64,000 nucleotides of DNA. Source: Cladosporium sp. IMV 00045 (taxonomy: Eukaryota > Ascomycota > Dothideomycetes > Cladosporiales > Cladosporiaceae). Below, piece by piece: positions 12,801 to 22,846 of this stretch (the stretch's first letter is position 1; each line of letters opens with the position of its first letter). The stretch is taken from the NCBI GenBank assembly GCA_001931905.2, contig MSJI02000687.1, forward strand, positions 1 through 64,000, in the 5' to 3' direction. A program made the translations under genes and the position numbers. The notes below the pieces were generated by a model that saw only the letters and a program-made list of their open reading frames with translations, searched no databases and was not told the DNA's origin.

Positions 12801-14615
12801 CTTTGATCGGCTCGGGCAAAACCAAGGTTTCCCGTCTTTCATCCCTGCTCTGAATGGTCGGAACATAAGAATCACGTTCACTCGCCAGTCGTGACTCAAT
12901 TGGCTTTGTTGTGTACTGAGATGGCATTGGCTGCGTACTGGGCTTCGCTTGGGGTGACACCACAAGTTGTAGTCGGGCACAGCTTAGGAGAGTATGCCGC
13001 AATGAACGTTGCTGGCGTCCTGTCCGCGAATGATGCAATCTTCCTCGTCGGATCACGAGCGCTGATGCTGGAAAAGAAATGTGCGGCGGGAAGCCACTCC
13101 ATGCTTGCTGTTCGTACGCCGGTCGACAACATTACTGAGCATCTGCATGACACGCATATTGACATTGCGTGCATCAACGGATCATCAAAGACCGTGTTGA
13201 GTGGTCCAAAAGATGAGATTGACACGCTTACGGAGAATCTTGAAGCCAAGAGCTACCGCTGCGTAAAGCTTCCTGTGGCTTTCGCCTTTCACTCGCAGCA
13301 GACAGACCCAGTTCTCGATGAGATCGAAGCTCTTGCAAAAGCGGGAGTAATCTTCAGAGAGCCCAGGATGCCAATTATATCGCCGCTCTTGTGAAAGGTG
13401 ATTTATGATGCTCGGTCCATCGACATCGAAGTCGCTAGTCTTGCTGTCACGAAAGGCCTCGTGGCGAGGAAGAATTCCGACACTCCACAGGTCATCCAGG
13501 TCACTGCGGCGACAACAGACATCAGCACGAATGTTGTAGATCTGACCTGGGAACTCGTAGACGATGACGGCAACGTCGAGTCTCAGTTTGCAACTGCGAA
13601 GCTTGTCTTCGGGAATGCCTCGCACTGGCAGGTCTCCTGGTCTCCCATGGATCACTTGGTGACTGGGCGCATTGATGCTCTTGTGGCGTCAGCACGGGAA
13701 GGCAAAGCCAGTCGCTTCTCGCGCAACATGGCGTATGGTCTCTTCGCCAGCAATCTCGTGGAATACGCAGACAGCTACCGTGGCATGCAGTCTGTGGTTA
13801 TTCAGGACCTCGAAGGTTTTGCTGATGTCAAGCTCACTGACAAGGATAGTGGCAATTGGACTGTGCCACCATACTTCATCGACAGCGTGGCTCACCTCGC
13901 CGGATTTATCATGAATCGCTCAGACGCAATGGACACTCGAGCAAACTTCTGCGTGACTCCTGGATGGAAGTCGATGCGGTTCGCCGAGCGCCTGACTCCC
14001 AGTGCGAGGTATCGGTCATACGTCAAAATGATTCCTTCGGCCGAGGATGCGACCGCATATTTCGGTGACGTTTACATCCTACGGGATGATATGATCATTG
14101 GTCAAGTTTCCAGCATTGAATTCCATCGTTATCCACGGATCTTACTGGACAAGTTCTTCTCGCCGCCTAGCACCAGCAGCACCAAGCCACAAGCGCATGT
14201 CACAACGAGTGTTGCAACGCAGAACGCCACGTCGAGCAAGACGCAGACCAAAGAACTGTCGAACAAGAACATCGGGGCTCCCGACGCGGAAACCGACGCA
14301 AGCGCACCTTCCGAACAGCATACCCACGTCGAGGAAGATGCGAAAGGTAGCGCACCATCACCGGCTGACTCCGTCATGGCCGAGGATAGCGTTACGAGCA
14401 AAGCACTCAGACTGATTGCCGATGAGGCTGCATTAGAAGTGTCCGATCTTGATGCTAGCGCAAACTTCGCGGACTTGGGAGTTGACAGTCTCATGTCATT
14501 GGTGATCGCAGAGAAGCTAAAGAATGAGCTTGATGTGAGTGTTAGTGGTAGTCTTTTCCTGGACTACCCAACGATTGGGGATTTGCGGACCTGGCTGGAT
14601 GAATACTACTCTTGA
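9849..14615 (+). pseudogene. Non-reducing polyketide synthase (SAT-KS-MAT-PT-ACP), inactivated
   Basis: The order of a thioesterase-less non-reducing PKS is clear: SAT (9849 to about 10760, with GPFCGAVDG), KS (about 11060-12420, [26 protein letters not shown]), MAT (about 12700-13400, FTGQGAS and VVGHSLGEY), part of PT (FIDSVAHLAGF) and one ACP (GVDSLMSL) at the C terminus. Normal introns lie near 10144-10201 and at 11600-11652. The frame is broken by stops at 10227-10229, 10434-10436, 11103-11105 and 13392-13394, and by frameshifts near 11205 and 12870. Near 13430 the sequence jumps from MAT into mid-PT, which removes the rest of MAT and the part of PT that should carry its catalytic His. 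SAT wording and the lack of a thioesterase recall the atrochrysone-carboxylate-synthase group (anthraquinone and related pathways); that assignment is inference. The decay is genuine or the assembly is very poor here; neighbouring genes are clean. Confidence 0.9.
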
Positions 14616-15140
14616 AGTAGAGGCATGCGCTGGAGGGAGTTGCGGGAACATCAACAACATTGTAATGACTGAATCGTGAATTTTACAAATAAATCGATCG
14701 CTACCGTAAATCAACTTCAACCGTTTTTGAATGTGCTTGTATCTCCACCAACAAAGCGAAAACAAATTGGCTGCTTGCACATACGCCACCTAATCACAAC
14801 ATTACAATGCGCCGAGAGTGCTTGACGATAGACGACATCGGGCTTCTGCAGACCTGGTACTCCAGTGAGCGTCATGTTATTGATGGGTGCGCTCTGGGTC
14901 CCAATGGAATACTTCTGTTGCAAGTCGGACTTGATTCAGCTGAGGTTCATCCCGATAGTGAACCTCAAGCTCGATATCGCCACCAAGAATTCCCCGACAG
15001 TCGGCTGGCGGCTTCTGTTGCGTCCTGGAAATGTCGGTCTCAACTTGTTTCTTTACAATTCTCCAAATCTTGCTACTTAATAATCATTTTCCCAGTCACA
15101 TCATGAGCGACTGAAGGCCAGAAATTGTTTCAACCACATC
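14616..15140. other. Intergenic between PKS remnant and oxidoreductase
   Basis: About 525 bases. Frames of up to 99 codons are open on the plus strand around 14807-15106, but I recognise no domain in any of them. This may be promoter DNA of the 15141 gene or the worn remains of another cluster gene. Confidence 0.35.
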
Positions 15141-15959
15141 ATGGATCAGCGCACTACTTATGCTGTCCTGGGTGCAACAGGAAACTGCGGCTCTGCCGTT
15201 TTGGAGACCTTACTACAACAAGACCAAACTACTCGCATACACGCATTTTGTCGCAGCAAATCCAAACTTCTCAATCGGTGTACTGGGCTCGAAAATAATG
15301 AGCAGGTCAAAATCTTTCAGGGCAACATTCAAGACGCCGATCTCATGACGTCGTGTGTCCGAGATTTTCGAGCAGTCTTCCTCTGCGTTTCAACAAACGA
15401 CAATATTCCCGGGTGTCGCTTAGCGCAGGACACAGCATCATCAGTCATCGAAGTCTTTCGCGAGATGCAAGAAAGATCCATGAGCGGAAAAAGATCAAAC
15501 CTCGACAGACTACCCAAGCTTGTTCTTTTCTCTTCGGGGACTGTAGACGAGCAGTTCTCTCGTCATGTACCATGGCTCTTACTCCCGATTCTCCAAAGAT
15601 CAGCATCATACGTCTACAAGGATTTGATCGAAGCCGAGGCACTGCTCCGATCAGAAGACGACTGGCTTACTTCTATCTTCATGAAGCCAGGGGCATTATC
15701 GGTCGATGAGAAGCGAGGCTATGCTCTCAGTCTACAAGATCAAGAAGGCCCTACGTCTTATCTTGACTTGGCTGCCGCCATGATTGAAGCGGCGGACAAT
15801 CCAGATGGTACATACGATGGCAAAAGTGTCAGCACCATCTGTACGAACGGCCCAGCAAAATTCCCCTCAGGCACGCCGCTCTGCATTGTGGCCGGACTTC
15901 TGAGGCACTACTTTCCCTGGATGCATGGATACTTGCCACTCGATACTGGCCCAAAGTGA
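15141..15959 (+). CDS. NAD(P)-binding oxidoreductase, NmrA/AvfA-like, 272 aa
   Basis: Single-exon gene starting at ATGGATCAG and ending in TGA. The N terminus has the Rossmann motif GATGNCGSAV directly after a first beta strand (TYAVLGATG). Further on are VFLCVSTNDN, PKLVLFSSGT, a YKDL.EAE.LL segment, IFMKPGALSVD and a conserved end HYFPWMHGYLP. This set belongs to the atypical short-chain/NmrA-like reductases found in fungal aromatic polyketide clusters, with AvfA of the aflatoxin pathway as the named relative. A role in modifying the product of the adjacent PKS is inference from position. The gene shows no stop or frameshift although the PKS beside it is dead, so it may be recently orphaned or serve another pathway. 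Confidence 0.75.
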   Translation: MDQRTTYAVLGATGNCGSAVLETLLQQDQTTRIHAFCRSKSKLLNRCTGLENNEQVKIFQGNIQDADLMTSCVRDFRAVFLCVSTNDNIPGCRLAQDTASSVIEVFREMQERSMSGKRSNLDRLPKLVLFSSGTVDEQFSRHVPWLLLPILQRSASYVYKDLIEAEALLRSEDDWLTSIFMKPGALSVDEKRGYALSLQDQEGPTSYLDLAAAMIEAADNPDGTYDGKSVSTICTNGPAKFPSGTPLCIVAGLLRHYFPWMHGYLPLDTGPK

Positions 15960-16201
15960 GAATCCTGAGAAGCGCTTGAGCAGGATATAGTCGATATAGA
16001 TCAGACCACTCGTTGAATACAGGCAAGAGATGTTGTTCATACATAATCATTTCCACGATATATTGTAACTATTCGGAATCCAGTGCCTTTGCTGCCTTGA
16101 TGTGGACTCGACAGACATTTATCTGGAGGTGATGTTCCATTGGAGCAGGTATTGTCTCTTGGTGATATCCAAGGAATACAGCTCGAATCTTTCCCTGCTG
16201 C

Positions 16202-17290
16202 TCAAGAGAATGGCCCCGGGCTAGCCTGTGAGATGAGATTAGCAGTGTCTCATGCAAGCATAGAGACAAACAGTCTTACAGTTCGCAAGAAAACTCCCTG
16301 GATCATGGCGTCGTCATCCAGACCTGTACCGCTCTGATACACAGGGCCACAGGCTTCTACCGTGCCTTCGACATTTGCACAGCCGTCCGCTGTTGCATTA
16401 ACGCAATGCTACATGCAACCGTCAATAAGGGAAAAAGACGTTTGGTTTTGAAAGGATAGCTAGCTCACCAAGAAAGGAGCCCAGAAGGAATGGTTGACCA
16501 TGTTATCGTCGGCAACTCCAACAGCCCACCTTCGGACTTGGATGAGACTTGTCGCCGCAAAGAGTCTTGGTGGGTCGGTCGAATCGCCGAGAGATTTGAA
16601 GAAGTCGTCATATTGTCTGTCGGACGCATCTCTTCCACTAAGAGTCCGATTGGCGGTGACGATCTCGTCCGTACCTGTTTGGTCAATGATACAGTAAGGC
16701 GATCCACTGCAGCTGACACCTATACCAATGCTGCGAGCTTCTCCCTGGCGAATCAGGCTCGATCCACCTTCGACCGTCGCGATACACTCTGCTGCTACTG
16801 CGGTGCAGAGCACCAGAGCAAGCAGGAAAGTAGAGATGAAGAGGTTCAATGAGCTCGAACTGCCGTGCTTTCGGGTCGCACTTGATGTTGTCGTGACACT
16901 GATGTTCACTTGTCCCTGGCAGAAAACATTCGGATCAACGTCGCTAGCATTTTTCTGAGCGGAGGACTTGCCGCCTGTGGAAAGGCAGGACACAAATTCT
17001 CGCATTCGACTCGAGGTGAAGTCCTCGATCTCGCAATGCATGAAGCATCCAAGATGATCTTCGACCGATGCCCCATTGCAGCAAGTCGTCATGAGAGAAC
17101 GGTTGTTGGTCTTCGTGCCGCATACGTACGACTCTGAAGAAGGAAAGAGAGGGCTTCCGGAAAAGCTGTCGCAATCGATCGAAAGTGTAGGTGATGGGCC
17201 TGAAGCGAGGATCCTCGTGCTTGCGTCTGAGTTCGAGTTAAGCACACTCTGTTGTGTTGACGTTGAGGAAGACATGTTGGTTGCTATCAT
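16202..17290 (-). CDS. Cysteine-rich secreted/membrane protein of unknown function, about 321 aa
   Basis: Three exons: 17290-16469, 16408-16280 and 16225-16202 (the last only eight codons, ending SPGPFS). Both joins are in phase 0. I do not recognise the family by name. The first about 145 residues hold nine cysteines (including MTTCCNGA and FCQGQ) and a Ser/Thr-rich stretch, followed by the hydrophobic segment NLFISTFLLALVLCTAVAA. Directly after it comes a second Cys-containing module (ECIATVEGG, CSGSPYC, CVNATADGC, ACGPVYQSG). Each half resembles a separate small fungal extracytoplasmic protein: the first with a C-terminal membrane tail, the second with an N-terminal signal peptide. No stop or ATG separates them. 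It may be one single-pass membrane protein, a fusion, or two genes with an unseen intron. Confidence 0.6.
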
Positions 17291-18985
17291 TTGGAGCGAT
17301 GCACAATTGGCCGCAGGTCATCCTATAGACAGGCACTCTACCAGTAGACCATCGATCGCACCTGCCATCAAGGTTGTCTGTCTTCTGCGACTTCTGTAGG
17401 TTACAAGATCAAAACACAGCCAAGATTAATGACGACCGGCTCCGTGAGCTAATCGACCTGACCACAGGCAGCCAGACCAAGATATCAGAGCGAAGCAAAG
17501 GATCACTAGATCATGTAGTTGTTACCTTGGCAGATGTGTGCAGGAAGGTGGGTATGTAGAGCACTGCAAACGAGATTGAACCACGTGTGTTGTCAAAGTG
17601 CATCACAATTCCATCCGAACCCCCCAGCCCGAGCATGGCCCGCTCAGTAAGCCCCACTGGAGTCTTAATGCTGCGACGTCAGGTTAGCTGAATTATGCTC
17701 AATCTCGTGCTTTTGGAATCCTTACCTACAATATCTTGGCTGATTTACGGCTACGACTCAAGACTTTTGACGAGCCTCGGGTATGATCGTTCCAATGAAA
17801 TGAGCCGATTCCTGGCGATGAGCTTAGTGCTCCGCGGCGTTGGGCGACAGAGCCTCGATCCTTCTTGACCATCAAGGTGCTTCCAAAAAGATGTTGCTTG
17901 CTTCGACTTCCTTAGGCCTCAGGACGACCTGACTCTTTCACCAACATAGTTCTTGCTCTACTACTCCACAGCTCCATCCGAGACTCACGACTGACTGCGA
18001 AGGAAGCTTGGCAATTCCGCGTTTGGGAAGACGCCGAATGTGCCCTCCCCAGCCCTCGTTGCCCTTTCATGCTGAACTGACGCCAAGGGTCAATGGACGC
18101 AGCAGATACAGAGGAACCTGCGACCGAGGATTCGATTCGTGAGCTCACCAAGATGCATGCAAACGCCCTGGCTTGAGACGATCACTGGAAGCCCATATGC
18201 TGCTCGCGGAATCACTAGCACTTGATCGAGTGCCTAGCTGGGAGAGACTCTGAATCCATGGTTGCTACAATTGAGACTTGCTGTGGCGGAGAATGTGACC
18301 TCAATCTTGATGCAGCTGCGTCCAGTACATCTGAGGATGTGGTTCGTGGGTTCGGACGACAGTGGAAAGGATCAAGGAAGCACCCACTGATTGTTGCGAT
18401 CATCGAGACAAGGCCGGACATGCATTGACGTTTCCACCGTCGACTTGGCATTCTAGGCTCAAGAGGATTCTGGCGCTGCGGAGTTTGAAGGATGGCCAAC
18501 GATGTGGAATCAAGGCGCACGTTTTGGCTCATATGACGTAGAAAACGTCCCGATGCTGCACTCTTCCTCGTATCCATTGTCTCCAATTGCGACGAGAGAC
18601 AGTCGCGCCCGGAAAGCGCTATCCGTTTGGCGAGAAGGAAGAACTCTCGAGGCCTCCAGGTCCCTGTGCAGTAAAGGATGTGGATAAGAGAACCATCTTC
18701 CACTTCGCCTAAGCCGAATGGACTGGCATCTTACGAGCTCGTTGACTCGAGCTAACTCCTTCGTGTTATACCAACGATGTCATCCAGAAAGAAAGTGGAA
18801 TCGCTTTGAGGCGAAGGGGGAAAGGCTCGAAGTCAAGGCGTGGTATAAAAGACCCAGGGAAAGCCCGTCCAACAGCATGTCAGCTCATCAGTCCAGCCAC
18901 CCTCGAGCAGGATTAGCATCTTCATCTCCAAGCAGAATCTATCTTGTCAGCACATCTTGTCCACACACCTCGAGGCTCAGTCGAC
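17291..18985. other. Long intergenic region, no supported gene
   Basis: About 1.7 kb between two secreted-protein genes transcribed away from each other. Minus-strand frames around 18215-18703 are open but show no recognisable domain. A TATAAAAG box at 18844-18851 belongs to the gene that starts at 18986. The rest looks non-coding. Confidence 0.45.
18844..18851 (+). promoter_or_regulatory. TATA box
   Basis: TATAAAAG lies about 135 bases upstream of the ATG at 18986, a usual distance for a TATA-driven gene for a secreted protein in filamentous fungi. Confidence 0.55.
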
Positions 18986-20144
18986 ATGTCGCCCACAAAG
19001 TCTCTCACGGTGCTTGCTCTTGCGGCTGGAACATCAATGGCCTCGCCAATGTTGTTCGCTCGCCAGCGTGGCGAGAGCCCATGTTTCAACTTTGATGACA
19101 ACCGATGGTACGACCCTTCGTTCAATGACGATTTGTACGGATGAACTGACACGGCATAGCCCAGCCGCCTCGTACTGCGATTCTTCTATCGCTCCTGAGG
19201 ATTTTGGAGCATGTAAGGAGCACCTTGGCTTGTCCCAATGATTCACAGCATGCGAGGCTGACCCATTATCTCGGCAGGCCGGACTCTGATTGACCAGACC
19301 TATCAAAGGTCAGGCAACATCTGCGCCGGTGGCCATCAGTGCCAGGTTTGGACGGCTCCAGGTGGAGGCTGCCGCCAGGGATTCTGCAACTCCGAAGACG
19401 CCGAGGTCTGCTATTCTGCCAACCAGATCGCTGGATGGACTGAGCAAGCTGCAGATGACTGCGATCCTTCCGGCGTGTCTCTTGTGCCGGATGTCTCGCC
19501 CTTCGTCGAGGTGTACTTGACTGCGCCTTTGCCGCAACAACAGCCTGGCAGCAGGATTGCCTCGGTCCAAAGCGGCTCCGAAGTCACAGAGACTACCATG
19601 TCCATCGAAGACTTCAAAGCCGAGAACCAGAAGATCGCCAGTACTCATGGTGCGGCGGAAAAGCGCCAGCTGCCCGATGTGGGTCTCCCAGATCTTGTTT
19701 TCGGGGCCCCAGAGCCGTATCGACTGACCCTCTTCACAGGATGACGACTTCACCGTCACCGTATTCAACTTCGGCACGACCAGAGACGGTGGCAGTGTGC
19801 AGGTTTCCGGTATCATTCAGGGTACCGGTAACTTCAATACCCAGAATTCCGAGACTTACACTTTCGGAGTGACCGCAAGCGTGGGCCTGGAGGCTTCGTT
19901 CTTCGAAGTCATGACAGCATCTGCGGGCGTTTCCGTTGATACCTCCACATCATACACGAACACCAAGGGCATTCAGGTTGATGTCAACTGCGAGGGAAGG
20001 TGTGGCATTGTGGAATACTTCCACCTGTACGATTGCTACGAGGGCAACTTCAACCCTAGCGGCGATGCGGGTTCTTTCTGCGTTCCCATCGATGATGGAT
20101 ACTACGCTTCTCGTTGCATCGGATGCCCTAGCCCTGGTAGCTAA
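18986..20144 (+). CDS. Secreted cysteine-rich hypothetical protein, about 326 aa
   Basis: Four exons: 18986-19107, 19160-19212, 19278-19678 and 19740-20144. The two short introns near the start have CTGAC-like branch sites, and the spliced reading restores cysteines at the joins. MSPTKSLTVLALAAGTSMASP is a signal peptide, soon followed by a possible Arg-Gln (RQ) processing site. The middle is Cys-rich (CAGGHQC, GGGCRQGFC, ADDCDPSG). The C-terminal third is a long run of alternating polar and small residues (GTGNFNTQNSETYTFGVTAS, then ASAGVSVDTSTSYTNTKG), then a Cys-rich end (CEGRCGIVEYFHLYDC, CIGCPSPGS). Such tails recur in fungal extracellular proteins of unknown function; the alternation suggests an extended beta structure. 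I assign no function. The third intron uses a weaker GTGGGT donor. Confidence 0.65.
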
Positions 20145-20934
20145 AGAAGCATAGGTTGAAATCTCGTGGCTGTATGAAGCGACGGGAGAAACAGGGGAAG
20201 GCAACATGGAATTGCAGTGGGAATCTGGACTATGTTCAACACATGTCGTCCGATAGAGATATGTCAGTAAGACAGAATACTGTATTGTCAAGTACTGAAC
20301 TCATCAAGAGCTCATTGGCCTTTTGGGAGGCTGTAGATATCCATCGCACAAAAATCTGCTCAACTCTCTGCGGTGAATGGAAGCACACAGATCTGCCAGT
20401 GGCGCCCATGCATCTTGAGGCGGAATGATGTTGCAAAGATCTTCTTTTTACAAGCTCTGGTTCCCTGGAAGTGCTCGTCGCGATATGTCATTCCCTTGAT
20501 AGCAGTCGTGGTCTGTGTGTCATGGGCAGTGCGACTGACAAGTCGTTCGTGATGGAGGAGATCAGATAAGGCTCGGAGTATTGTCAATCCGAGCTTGACA
20601 CGTAGCTGTTGAATCATGGATGAACGCAACTGTGTACGGCAAGCTGCAAAGATCGTGACTCGAGATTCCAGGATTCAGAATCTCTCGGAGATAACGTAGG
20701 ACCGATCCTGTCAGTCCATGGTATTTCATGACGAGACGAGGTCTGTTCCACTTAATTGGAAAGAAAGTCGGTAATCATCTGGCCGGGCTGGCTTAATCAG
20801 CGAAAGTCGTAGGGCGCAAGTGCGCCATGTGGGCCTGCGATCGTAATGATGGTTTGCCACGAGATCATCCATTCATCACAAGTCTGTCAACAATGATCAC
20901 CAATTCCCCATAACTCACCCATTTACCCTGCCTG
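20145..20934. other. Intergenic, no supported gene
   Basis: About 790 bases holding the 3' flank of the secreted-protein gene and the promoter side of the dehydratase gene. I see no coding frame or repeat worth reporting. Confidence 0.45.
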
Positions 20935-22042
20935 ATGTCCACGCAAAACAAACCCACGAAGAAGCCCTGGCGGCGAACGCCAACTCTAGAATCGGTGAAT
21001 CTGTCGAAAGCAGCGGGCTGGTAAGTATACAACAAAACTCCAGCCACTTTGAACTGCAGAACTAAAATCTACAAACAGCAGAGTCTTCCTCAAGCTTGAC
21101 AATCTCCAGCCCAGCGGATCATTCAAATCTCGCGGCGTCGGCAATTACATCTCCCATGCCTTTGCCAATGCCAACAACCCGGATGCAGTCCACTTCTACT
21201 GCAGCTCCGGTGGCAATGCGGGCCTCGCAGCAGTCTTAGCAGCCCACTGGGTTGGGCGGAAATGCACAGTCGTCGTCCCATCCATCATCAATGCGGACAT
21301 GATTCAGAAAGTGCGAACTCTCGGTGCAGACGATGTGATCGTGCACGGAGCGACGTGGAAGCACGCAGACGCCTATCTCAGAGAGATCGTAATGGAGGAA
21401 GGCAGACGCCAAGGCAAAGAGCCGATTTACGTCCCGCCTTTTGATCATGAGCTGATCTGGGACGGCCATTCCACCATCGTGAACGAGATATTCGAAGACG
21501 TGGCTTTGGAAGATGAGAAGCTCCAGCCCAGCGCCATCGTTTGCTCTTGCGGCGGAGGTGGGCTCTTCAATGGGGTCGTGCGTGGTCTTCGCGACCGCCC
21601 TGATTGCAAGACCACCGTCGTGGTCACGGAGACGGCTGGTGCTGATAGCTTGGGCCAATCCATAGCGAATGGTCAGCACACAACGCTGCCTGGCATCACA
21701 TCAGAGGCCACGAGTCTTGGTGCGGTGAAGGTATGCGAAGAAACCTTCAACCTCGCCATGAACGGCGTACAAGATGATTCCGTCAAGAACGCTGTCCTCT
21801 CCGACGCTGCTGCGGCCATGGGCTGCTGGCAGCTCGCCGATCAAGAGAACATCCTCACTGAGCTCTCCTGTGGAGTCAACATTGCCATGTGTTACGATGG
21901 GAGGCTTGAGACGGCTTTGGGCAGGAAGTTAAGCCCGGATGAGGCGGTTGTGATTGTGGTTTGCGGAGGGCGGAACGTCACGCTGGAGAAGCTCGTCGCC
22001 TACCGGTCGAAATATGGCAATGACGTGAAACCATCATCGTAG
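20935..22042 (+). CDS. PLP-dependent serine/threonine dehydratase, 349 aa
   Basis: Two exons, 20935-21020 and 21079-22042, joined over a 58-nt intron with a GTAAGT donor; the join gives AAGCRVFLKLDNLQPSGSFK. Lys of GSFKSRG (about residue 45) is the Schiff-base lysine of fold-type II PLP enzymes. SSGGNAGLA contacts the cofactor or substrate carboxylate, and the Gly-rich loop CSCGGGGLFNG binds the PLP phosphate. The length matches fungal catabolic L-serine/L-threonine dehydratases (Cha1/Sdl1-like), which deaminate serine to pyruvate and threonine to 2-oxobutyrate in the cytosol. There is no C-terminal ACT-type regulatory domain, which argues against biosynthetic Ilv1. Whether serine or threonine is preferred cannot be read from the sequence. 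Confidence 0.9.
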
Positions 22043-22846
22043 ATTAGCAGGGAGGGCAAAGTAGAATGGGAATATCGGAGTGGCTTATGACGATAAATTG
22101 TAGATTTGATAAATGCAAAACCAAGTACCAAAAGAAAAGGAATTGAAGGGCAACGAGTGGTCAAGTACATATATAGTAACTGAGATCATAAGTCATTGCA
22201 ATGACAAATCGATCAATTACTCCAGCAAGGGCTCAACGCCTGCACAATTGCCCTTCACATTGTTTCAACTTATCAGTCCTGGATCTAGTCAAGGCCGTTA
22301 CAACTAACGGCAGTAGATGAGCTCAAATCTACAGCTGCAAGCACTGTTGTCAACCTCGTCCCGAAATCGATCACCCCAACCCTAACCCTACGAAAGTTCT
22401 CGCTTTCTTTCTGACATCCTCCTTGGACCTCCGAAAGCTATTTCCGTACCTCCTTGATCCGGGATCTGTCTGCGCAACTCCGTGCATATTCGTAAATAAG
22501 ATTTTGAGCCTTGAACGGCGGTTTGACCTTTATGCACAAGACTTCATTTCCCGTCTTATTCCAGTGATACGCAGGACCATGAGGCGCAGGGAATGCTCGA
22601 GAGAACAGTATTGCATCATCCAGCAATCGATCAGAAGAGTCTGTTAGAGTTGACTGTTTTGGTCAATCTGTACATGCTGCTAAAATGAGTCAAAAGATTA
22701 TCTCATACACCCAATACGAACAATGCCGATCATCGCAGCCTCCACTGTCTTGTACAAGACCAGGCAAACACATGGCCCATTTAGGCGAAGCCAAAGCAAT
22801 AACACCATGATGAGAGGGTAAAGGTCCAGAACCTCTCCACCAAGCC
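22043..22846. other. Intergenic between converging genes
   Basis: About 800 bases between the convergent dehydratase and transporter genes. No coding frame is convincing. It includes the telomere-like tract at 22374-22390. Confidence 0.45.
22374..22390. repeat. Interstitial telomere-like tract
   Basis: CCCCAACCCTAACCCTA contains two CCCTA(A) units of the usual filamentous-fungal telomere repeat. The same 17 bases recur at 62543-62559. The tract lies in an intergenic region between converging genes. Confidence 0.6.

Noticed and set aside
9849..14615. Repeat-induced point mutation as cause of PKS decay
   Set aside because: Inferred stop changes are transversions (GGA to TGA, Tyr codon to TAG), and there are indels; RIP gives C-to-T transitions.
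18215..18703. 162-codon open frame, minus strand
   Set aside because: No recognisable domain, an opposite-strand frame is also open, and there is no promoter-like or splice support.
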